Shown here in pieces: positions 45,095-53,338 of a stretch of DNA of 64,000 nucleotides. Location: assembly GCA_964019335.1 (NCBI GenBank), contig OZ025711.1:310001-374000 (forward strand). The letters are read 5' to 3'. Positions within the stretch are counted from its first letter, which is position 1. The number at the start of each line of letters is the position of its first letter. Source of the stretch: Diplonema japonicum (Eukaryota > Euglenozoa > Diplonemea > Diplonemida > Diplonemidae). The position numbers and the translations under genes are program-made. The notes under the pieces are model-generated. The model saw nothing but the letters and a program-made list of their open reading frames with translations. It was not told where the DNA came from and ran no database searches.

Positions 45095-46258
45095 AAAAAA
45101 AAAAAAAAATCGCCGCTTGCTTCGTATTTATTCCGCCCCAGGTCAATTTCGTATTTTAATAGTCGGCGGGTGCCCAAAGACTACTATTCTTTAGCGCAAA
45201 AAACGCATACCTTAGAATAACAGAAGAAAATTCCAAATCGGTTTTCGAACAGATAAAAAAAGGTTTCATAAATGTATCGTTCCATATTAAGTCCAAATCC
45301 GGGAAAAAAAAAAAAAAAAAAAAAAAAATACAATGCAAAAAAAATCTGCTCCTGTCGGGAAAGACTGGACCCGCAGGGCAATAAAAAGGAAGTGGGGAGG
45401 GTGGAAACAGGAGGAAATGGCTTTAAACTCTTTTTTTCTCTCTCTTTCTCACAGAGGGTGTTGATCAGGGGGGATAAGGGTTCTGCCACACATTCCTGTT
45501 GACTGGGGGGGGGGGGGGGGGGGGGGTAGCAGTACAGGGGGAAAAAAAAAATAGATAGGGGAGGGAAACGGGAGAAAAAAAAAGAAATATATGAGTTAAA
45601 GGAGGCCGGTGGGCGGCGCCCTGCACAAGAACTGTCTACTTGATTACAGGGGGCGCACCGCGGCCGAGTTGTAGCTTCTTCTGCGTTCCGCGTCGTGTCC
45701 TTAATGCGTGCGGTGTACAGCTCAACCCCAGCCGGGACGTCCCGGGTAACCAAGATTCTGCGCTCGTGCAGTTTGCTGCCTGTTCGTCACCCTGAGCATC
45801 TGCGTTACGTTCCACTTGTGCGCTACCGGTGATGACCGACGAGGAGGTCAACAGCGAACAACACATCTGATGTTTTTCTTATATTTTCATGTTATCCCCA
45901 CCACCTTTGAAAGAAAAAAAAAAAAAAAAGAAGAAGAAGAATAACTTTAAACCAGGTCGATCAGTTGTCCCTTGGCTCTAATAGTATAAACCACATTCGT
46001 CTCGGAGGCGAGCACACGCATGTCGGCACTCATCCGAGTTGAGGGAAGGAAGGAAAAGGGAAAACAAAAAAAGTTTCCGATTTCACGAAACTCTACTTCA
46101 CTTCTAACCCGGTGCATAAGGGTGTATTTTGCTGGAGGGGGCGGAAGAAAGAACTGGAAACTGCTAATCAAATTTTGCTTCTTATGAACTGTTTTTTAAA
46201 AAACCCCATAATGCAGTCAGCATTTCTCTCTTTCTTCCTTCCTTCCGTTCTTTCTAAT
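44288..46258. other. Intergenic with a GC-rich island
   Basis: Mostly simple sequence, including a 21-G run near 45507. Two segments stand out: 44991-45300, with an ATG-initiated + strand frame broken by A-runs, and 45600-45870, a GC-rich island open on both strands. I cannot assign either to a gene; see findings. Confidence 0.5.
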
Positions 46259-46521
46259 TCCACTCTTCGTCATTTTCTTCACTCACTAGGGGCCTCATAA
46301 TTTAACGCGAAACGCCTATAATTTAACTAGATAAATTATGAGATTTTGGAGTTAAATTATGGGGCCAAATAGCTACCCCGTGTTACCTTAGGGAAATCTC
46401 CAAAAAAGCTGACCTGTGAGGGAACAGCAGTGAAAGCGGTGAGTGAGCGACTCAAATGACGAAGAATGAAATAAAACGACTTACTTGCCGCCAAATGAGA
46501 CATTATTTAACACTCGTTACC

Positions 46522-46558
<37 letters not shown>

Positions 46559-46613
46559 GGAACTCGAGTTAAATAACGACCCATAATTTGTTGGCAATAA
46601 ATTGCTAATTTTT
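46259..46613. repeat. MITE-like dispersed repeat, copy 1
   Basis: About 350 bp, matching the reverse complement of 62250-62589 over nearly all its length. It carries an internal inverted pair, CACTCTTCGTCATTT at 46261 and AAATGACGAAGAATG near 46454, and several TTATTTAAC / GTTAAATAA motifs. A T-run at 46523-46557 has expanded where the other copy has unique sequence. No coding capacity. Confidence 0.85.
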
Positions 46614-47375
46614 CTTTTTTTTCTTTTTTTTTTTTCTCTGCTAGAATAAAAAAAAACTTTTAAAAAAAAAAAAAAGAATCAATCACGGGGGGGGAAAAAA
46701 AACTCGAGGAAAAATTAGTTGGTTCCGTTTTGCGCAATCGGTGAGTCATTTGCACCAATGCTACAATAATGCTACCTCTACTTTTCTTTCTCTTCTTGTT
46801 TCTTCTTTTTTTTTTTCTTCTTCTTCTTTTTTTTTTTTAGCACTGAAAATAGTTATAAGTTAAGTTACATCCAGGGTTCCGATCACCAACAAAATTTTCG
46901 GGTTTAAAATTTTGCACTACCAGAACCTTACCTCCGTGCCTGTTTACTTTAGGTTTGTGAAAATATTCAACAAAAAAAATCTAAAATTTCCCGGGTTGGT
47001 GATCGGCTAACTCTAACTCTGGATTGCTTTGAGTTACGGGATGTAAAAACAAGAGGTGGCTTATACACTCACCCCATCCTGCCCTTTTTTTTTTTTCTTC
47101 TTCTCAAAAGGTTTAAGAACAGAAAAAAAAGGGGAGAGGGAGGGGGGGGCAGTAAAAACCTTAACTCCAAGGGAGGGGAAAAAAATACCCGAAACTTTGT
47201 GAATTTTTCCCTTTTTTTTTTTTTTCTCTCTTTTTTTTCTTCTTCTTCTTCCGCCCCCCTGTTTGGAGGGTAAACAACACAAAGAAATGATGGGGAAAAC
47301 CACGCACTTTTTTTTTTCTTGTCATTGTTTGAGGCCACTGCAGTCGGAAGTACAGAACTGGAAATTAAGGGAAAA

Positions 47376-47407
<32 letters not shown>

Positions 47408-47944
47408 GAAAGAAGAATGGAAAGATAACTCTGCAACTGAGTACATTGTGCCCTGTTAAGAATTTCTTCCATTTCTCTTCTTTCCCTTCCCTCTTCTTCT
47501 TTCCCTCCTCCCCCTATTTTCTTTCTTCTCTCCCTTCCTTCCTTTTGTTTGATTTATTTAAAATTAACTAGTCTTTATGAACAAAATGGGAGGAGAGGGG
47601 AAACATAAATAAATAAAAAAGGCAACCCAATTGTTAAGAGGGTGGGAAAAGGCGTGCGTTGAAAATAAAAGAAAAAAAAAAAAAACATCCGGGAAGGGGG
47701 GAGGGGAAACCCGTCCGACATTTTTTTTTCTTCTGCTTCGCGACCTTGAGAATAAAAAAAAGAAGGGGTGTTTCTTTTAGTTGAAACACTAAACAAGTAA
47801 AATCTCGGAAAGGAGAGAGAAGGAAGAAAGCTGCTGCCTTACCTTCAACCACATGGCAGATCACTTTCCACCAGGAAGGGAAAAAAAAAAAAAAAGAAAA
47901 ACTCATCAAGGGGATAAGAGGAGGGGAAACTTTTTTTCTCAAGG

Positions 47945-47979
<35 letters not shown>

Positions 47980-48141
47980 CAAATTGTATGTAAAAACGTG
48001 AAGGGAAAAAAAAAGGGGGAGGAAAACAAATAAAAGAGACAGATAAACGAAAGAAAAAAAAGAGAAAACTACAGACAACAAAAATGGACTTCCTTCTTTC
48101 ATTCTTTTTTTTTTCTTTTTTCTAGAAATAAATATTATCTT

Positions 48142-48183
<42 letters not shown>

Positions 48184-48217
48184 ATTGGAGAATAAAAAAA
48201 AAAAAAAAAAAAAATCA
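46614..48217. other. Intergenic, mostly simple sequence
   Basis: Contains the small inverted-repeat element at about 46870-47020 and long A/T runs elsewhere (for example 47945-47975 and 48147-48182). No gene is supported. Confidence 0.65.
46879..47006. repeat. Small palindromic (MITE-like) element with 12-bp terminal inverted repeats
   Basis: The ends CCGATCACCAAC (46879-46890) and GTTGGTGATCGG (46995-47006) are exact inverted repeats. The similarity continues outward (ATCCAGGGTT against ATCCAGAGTT in inverted form) and inward (AAATTT plus CGGG). It is too short to code. It could be a MITE or a folded-back remnant; no target-site duplication was established. Confidence 0.65.
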
Positions 48218-48823
48218 TCATAACCCGAACAAACCGAAGAATCGGTCCACACACGACGGAGGCGCGATGGTGACGGGGGTCAATTTCTCAAATTTCTCAG
48301 GGTGCTTGGGAGAGATCATGGGCGCGGAAGCAACTGTGTGGGACCTCATAAGCGCAGCCAGCCGCGTCTCATACTCCTCCTTAGAGACAAGCATGGACCA
48401 TTCACAGGCCTGAAGAATAGCACGTTCAAGGCGGTTAACCTCGGCAAGGGTGGAACCACCAACTGCACTGTAGAAAGTGTTTGAGTAAAACACATCATCG
48501 TGGAACTTAGCTGCCACGAGAAGACTAGCCAAGAGCGTCCTGTGCATGTTGAAGCTAGTCAACTGGATCCCGCTCCTTTCTATGTAAGCCGAGGCCATTA
48601 CAACGCTCATCTTGGAGCACCCACTGTACGTGATCCACCTCTCGACATACTCCTTCAGTCCCACAGTAGGTGCCGCTCCCTTGTCCGCATCAAACACAGT
48701 TACTTCCTCCTGCCCTGTGGCCAGCGCATCGCCCTTCCTCGCCCTCACCTCAACCTCTTCCACCAACCCTGCACACACCAGCCCCAGGCTCGTCACTTCT
48801 CTCGCTGCGCTACCTTTACCCAT
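48218..48823 (-). CDS. PHO80/CYC2-type (P/U-type) cyclin
   Basis: 201 aa from the ATG at 48823, preceded by an A-tract. The cyclin box fits the PHO80 family: VGLKEYVERWITYSGCSKMSVVMASAYIER, then FNMHRTLLASLLVAAKFHDDVFYSNTFYSAVGGSTLAEVNRLERAIL in separate blocks over residues about 55-145. Such cyclins bind a CDK; in trypanosomes they drive G1 progression. The N-terminal 50 residues and the tail are not conserved. The piggyBac element begins only about 70 bp upstream, so it may sit in the 5' untranslated region or promoter-proximal DNA. No intron. Confidence 0.88.
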   Translation of the reverse strand: MGKGSAAREVTSLGLVCAGLVEEVEVRARKGDALATGQEEVTVFDADKGAAPTVGLKEYVERWITYSGCSKMSVVMASAYIERSGIQLTSFNMHRTLLASLLVAAKFHDDVFYSNTFYSAVGGSTLAEVNRLERAILQACEWSMLVSKEEYETRLAALMRSHTVASAPMISPKHPEKFEKLTPVTIAPPSCVDRFFGLFGL

Positions 48824-48895
48824 TTTTTTTTTGCTTTGTTTTAAATTAACAAACTTTACTCCTGGGAAGTGAGATGTTTTTTTTTTTTTTTTTAA

Positions 48896-48908
48896 CCATC
48901 TACCAACG
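48896..48908 (+). repeat. piggyBac left terminal inverted repeat
   Basis: CCATCTACCAACG immediately inside the left TTAA; a perfect inverted match to the right end. Confidence 0.92.
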
Positions 48909-49143
48909 AGCGTCTATATATAGACGATTTGAAAAAAAATCTTTTACGCAAAGGGCTTTCAATGCAATACGGCCCGGCCCTTTCTTGCCGGCGGGGTCCT
49001 GCGCGGAAAATATGAAAAAAATAAACTAAATGCTGCCCTAACTTAACAAGAAAATGAAAAAATGAAAAAAAACGCCAGCCCAAATTTACCCTTAAAAATC
49101 ACTTCAAAAAAAGGCGCCCGGAAAGAGGCCGGAAGAGGACGTC

Positions 49144-50444
49144 ATGAGTGATGGCAGCACTGATGGCTCATCCCTATTATGCAATTTTGATACAAACAGT
49201 GATTCTGATACGAATTCGACCGATTCCGAGTCACAGCAGGGTGATTGGACGGCAAAGCCGGAGCAGTTGGAAGGCATCCGGTTTCGTGAAGATCGGAATC
49301 CTTGTGGACCCTGTTTTGACATCAAAGGCTCAACGCCATACCATATATTCTCCAAATGCTCGTCCCAAACGTTATTCGGGTCATAACTTCGAACAAGTGG
49401 CAAAAAAGGTGTCTCCCTGGATCTCGATGCTGCTTCTCTGCGTACCTTCCTAGGTGTCCTTCTGTCGATGGACTTGGATATCAAGCCAGATTATTCTGAT
49501 TACTGGTGCACAGGCTCCACGCCTCTCAACTACACCCCTGGGTACGCCACCGTCATGTCAAGAGACCGCTTTTTGACTATTCTGGGAAATCTGTGTTTCC
49601 ACAGCGAAACAAACAAGCGTGCTGACTTCTACCTATCGCAAAGGCCTCCCGGAGATCATGGATGCCCCAAAGAAGCGAGGCCGCATGCCCAAGGACGCGC
49701 ATCCCGTGGGGACACCCAGTTCCACCAGCACGCGAGCATCCTTTGCAACACAACGTGGCATGACATCATGCCTGTGTGCTTTCTATCGACGTTGGATGTT
49801 CCGGTGACGTGTCGGCCAAAAGAGAATGAAAGCCGGAAAGGACATCCCGCCCCCCACCAAGTGCATATTTACAACACCACAATGGGCGGAACCGACGCTG
49901 GGTGATGCTGTGACAAAACGCCATAAACGCACCCTTATGACTTAAAAGTGGCCCCTAAAAGTATTTTTGTACTTGTTAGGTAAATCTCTGGCGAATGCTT
50001 GGCTTGTTTGGAAAGAAGCCTTGCCCCCCAACGCCCTGAGTACGAACGACAGTGGATTTACGCCTTTCAAAGAGGCAGTCATCGAAGGGCTACTAGGGAG
50101 GCAGTCTAAACAACAGATAAAGTCAACTACAGAGCAGGCTGCCCCAATACCATGCCCCGAAACACAGAACGAGTGCTCTGAGACCCCAATGCGCCGTGAC
50201 AGTACCTTCTGGGATCATTTCCCCGAAAAAGTAGTGCAACGTGCGGTGCAAGCATTGCAAGTCGAAAAGACCCCTATTTCAGTGTTCATCCTGCTTGGTA
50301 CAACTTTGTGTGACTCCGTGCTTCAAAGACTACCACCTTGCCGGGGATACCCCCCAGAAACCCCTCCCGGGGTCAAAAAAGAAGTCCCCCAGCCCTGGGG
50401 CACATACGAACCGCGTCAAGAAGGCCTTAAATAGCTTTTTATAG
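49144..50444 (+). pseudogene. piggyBac transposase relic
   Basis: Fragments appear in the right order in different frames: an acidic N-terminus from the ATG at 49144; TFLGVLLSMDLDIKPDYSDYW and TPGYATVMSRDRFLTILGNLCFH (about 49445-49610), typical of DDE_Tnp_1_7; a GLPEIMDAPKKRGRMPK block in another frame; WHDIMPVCFLSTL; HIYNTTMGGTDAG near 49900; and a C-terminal Cys-rich zinc domain (CKHCKSKRP...CSSCLVQLCVTPCFKDYH, about 50244-50340). Frameshifts and stops separate the pieces. The central region with most of the catalytic Asp motif is missing, so the gene is dead. Confidence 0.88.
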
Positions 50445-50666
50445 AATTTTACAGTCGATTTTTTTTGACTTGTTTTTTGTACCCCTTCTCGGGCACTTCA
50501 GGAACGATATTTTTGACAATGTTGTGGGGGTGGACCCTGCTGTGGGCACCCTCTCTCTAGAATTGGGACATCTGGAGGCATTTCCGGGGCAGATAGCCCC
50601 GGCGTTGCGCTAGAATAGCTTTTTTTGAAGTTTTGAAAATTTACCCCCTGGTGGGCAAAAATGGTC

Positions 50667-50679
50667 CGTTGGTAGATGG
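50667..50679 (-). repeat. piggyBac right terminal inverted repeat
   Basis: CGTTGGTAGATGG on the + strand, the exact reverse complement of the left repeat, directly followed by TTAA. Confidence 0.92.
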
Positions 50680-50972
50680 TTAAATAAAGAAAGGGTTTTT
50701 AAAAAAGAAATACTAAACAACATCGAAAAAAAAAGGGGGAGGATACAAGAGGAAAAAGAGGGGGATAAGAATACAAGGTGAGTTGGGGGGGGGGGGGGGG
50801 GAGGGATACAGTGTATAGCGGGGTTTTCTCCCCCTATCGTCCCCCCCCCCTCCCCTCCCCCTCCCATTTTTAATATTTATAATACAACATAATAGGGAAG
50901 GGGGTCACATAGAGGACAATGTGGGGGCGAAAAAAAAAAAGAAGAAGGATACAGCAAACGTACTAAACCAAA

Positions 50973-52763
50973 TCACCCTTTAAACGGAGGCGGGGGGGAA
51001 ACGACTGGGCGTGCGTGAGAGGGGATGGAGCGGGACCTATGGGGGGAACTGAGGGTGGGGGACAAGATGGATGCCTTGCGAAGGGTGGTGAGCTCAGTGC
51101 CCATGAGGCTTGCGTCAGCCCTGGCGGCTAGGACCTGCCTGCGCATGGCCAGCAACTCCTCGGAGTACTCCTTGTCGGCCTCGAGGAACTTCCTAGCCAT
51201 GCCTTGCTCCTTCTCCCTCATGGCAGCGACAGCCTTGTTTGCAAGCACGCACTCCTGGGTGCACTTGTGCAGCTCGTTCTTGAGCGTAGCAGTGCCCTCC
51301 TCACGTGCCCTGTCCTCCGCTTCTTTCTTCGCCAGCAGCACTTCGTACTCCTGGTCCGTCCCATACAGCATCTGCAAGCATTCGATAAGGTGCGCCTCCT
51401 TCCCCTTGAACCTTGCCTGGTGCAGTGCCATCTCCACCTCGATTCTGTCACTGTAGTCTTCCTTCACCACCACCTCATCTGTCACCTTTTCTGTCTTCGC
51501 TTCTTTCGCTGGTGTCGCGCCCCCAGGTCTACCTGCGGACCTGCCTCTGACAGGTGTCGTGGCGCGTTGTGTGCTTCTGCTTCTCTGGTTGCTTTTGCTT
51601 CTCTGGCTGTTCTGTTGTGTCTGCAGCTGTGCGATCTGCATCTGTTGCTGCTGGTGCTCTGTTTTGGTGATCTTTGCTTTTCTTTGGATCTGTTTTTCCT
51701 TCTCCACAAGCTTTTCCTTCATCTCCGTGACCTCATGGGTGAGCCTGTCCCTGTCGCGCTGCAGCCTGTCGATCTTCCCGTCGTTCTCCACGGCGCTGGC
51801 CGCCATGGCTGCCTTGTGGTCCGACACCCGTCCACGCAGTGTGTCGATCTCCTTCTTCAGCTTCTTGACAGTCGACGTGGTGTCTGCGTGCTCGTTGACT
51901 GTGTTGGCAAGGCGCTCGTTCTCCCTCTTGATGTGCCCGAACTTGTCGCTGCTGCGCTGGTGCTCGTCCACCATTTCTTTTTTCACAGTCTGCAGTTTCC
52001 TTTTATAACTTTCGTTCTCCGATTTCAAACTGCGTAGATCCTTGCGGCACTGCTCTGCCTGTACCTCTGCCTCCTTAGCCTGCATCATCATCTCGTGCAT
52101 CTCAGCACTGTGCCCTGCGTCCCCCGCCTGTGCAAGACGGTGCTTTTCAAGCTCCGACACGAGCATCGCGTTCTCGTTCTTCAGCTGTGTGTTCTCCCTA
52201 GTGGACTCCTCATAGAGCTGCTTGAAAGTGTTCACCTTCGCAAGGAGCTGATCGCGTTCCTCCTTTGTGGTGAGGTCCACGGGAGGTGTCACCTGAGGAG
52301 CTGCGGGTTTGGGATCATTATACATCTCATTTTCATAAACAAGCTGCTTTTCAAGACCCTGTAGGCCATTTATGCTGTTTTGTGGTTTCGGGAGGAGATG
52401 TGCCAGGCTGTACCGGGGGTTCAACGGGGAGCTGATGATCTCCATAAGCCAAGCGTTGCCGTGCACTTCTACCTGAAGCAGATCCCGCCGAATTCCCTCG
52501 TTGACGCTGGAAGGGAACTCCGCCATGACATTCATGTCACTGCAGATGCTGTCTGTTGTGAAGTACAAGTAATCACCCCCGAAGTTGGCCTCGTGCTGTG
52601 TAGGGTCAGGGTGCATGCTCCCTATTGTGACGCTGCGTGCCTTCTCTGCGATGAAAAAATCTCTGAAATACCCTGCCACCAGATCGTCCAGCACAACAAC
52701 TCCACCATCTAAGAAGGGTAGAACAGCAACTTGCTCCACGCTCAGAAAGTGGAACGACTTCAT
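50973..52763 (-). CDS. Coiled-coil protein with an N-terminal globular head
   Basis: 596 aa from the ATG at 52763 (AAAAG-ATG). The longer frame upstream reads simple sequence. Residues 1-150 are a beta-rich globular head (FHFLSVEQVAVLPFLDGGVVVLDD in parts, FFIAEKARSV). Then comes a long coiled coil to about 400, an Arg/Ser-rich basic stretch (SKSNQRSRSTQRATTPVRG), a second coiled coil, and a Ser/Pro tail. Head plus coiled coil plus basic region resembles the XRCC4/SAS-6/CCDC61 architecture of basal-body proteins, but no signature residue proves this. The neighbouring SAS-4 homologue 10 kb away is suggestive only. No intron. Confidence 0.75.
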   Translation of the reverse strand: MKSFHFLSVEQVAVLPFLDGGVVVLDDLVAGYFRDFFIAEKARSVTIGSMHPDPTQHEANFGGDYLYFTTDSICSDMNVMAEFPSSVNEGIRRDLLQVEVHGNAWLMEIISSPLNPRYSLAHLLPKPQNSINGLQGLEKQLVYENEMYNDPKPAAPQVTPPVDLTTKEERDQLLAKVNTFKQLYEESTRENTQLKNENAMLVSELEKHRLAQAGDAGHSAEMHEMMMQAKEAEVQAEQCRKDLRSLKSENESYKRKLQTVKKEMVDEHQRSSDKFGHIKRENERLANTVNEHADTTSTVKKLKKEIDTLRGRVSDHKAAMAASAVENDGKIDRLQRDRDRLTHEVTEMKEKLVEKEKQIQRKAKITKTEHQQQQMQIAQLQTQQNSQRSKSNQRSRSTQRATTPVRGRSAGRPGGATPAKEAKTEKVTDEVVVKEDYSDRIEVEMALHQARFKGKEAHLIECLQMLYGTDQEYEVLLAKKEAEDRAREEGTATLKNELHKCTQECVLANKAVAAMREKEQGMARKFLEADKEYSEELLAMRRQVLAARADASLMGTELTTLRKASILSPTLSSPHRSRSIPSHARPVVSPPPPFKG

Positions 52764-53338
52764 CTTTTTTTTTCTCTTTTCTTCTCCCCCCGACACACCT
52801 AGTCGATTCTTTGATTTTTGCACGGGGGGGGGGGAGAAAAGAGCGAATTTCTGTTTTGTGTGCGAGTAGACTTTTTTATTCTTCTTCTTCTTGTTTCTCT
52901 TTTTTTCTTTTTTTTTTCTCTTTTTTTCTTCTTGCTGCAGCGCAGAGTGTTAAAAAAAAAAAAACAGGGAATAAAACAAAAAGAAGGGGGGGAAAAAATC
53001 TCAAAACAGTTGCCGTAGAATCACGGGTTTAAAAAAAAAAAATTAAGCAATCAGCGACTGGCAGCTAGCAGTTCATAGGTATTTTTTATGTCAAAACATC
53101 CCCCCCCCCCCCCCCCCCCCCGTCCTGGTTTAAAGGAATCCATTTCCTCTGCATTCCACTTGCTACTTCCACCCTCGAAAAATGCTAGAAAAACAAACAT
53201 GGGAATGAGAATAGAACTTCAGTGGGGTGAAATGAAGTGGGGGAGGTAACACCATTAAAAAATAGCGGAAAAAAAAATGGGAAGAAGTTAAGAAGGTTAT
53301 CACACCCCCCTCCCATTTTTTCCTAATCCGCCTCCCCC
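52764..53338. other. Intergenic
   Basis: 575 bp of pyrimidine-rich and A/T-run sequence including a 20-C run at about 53101-53120. No gene is supported. Part of it is probably untranslated region of the flanking genes. Confidence 0.7.

Larger units (their letters stand above)
48892..50683 (+). mobile_element. Degenerate piggyBac DNA transposon with TIRs and TTAA target duplication
   Basis: Both ends carry the piggyBac hallmark TTAA (48892-48895 and 50680-50683). Inside it a 13-bp terminal inverted repeat, CCATCTACCAACG, spans 48896-48908 and, inverted, 50667-50679. The element is about 1.78 kb and encloses a + strand transposase relic, opposite to all the host genes. The retained TIR and TTAA indicate an insertion that has decayed in place. 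Confidence 0.93.
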
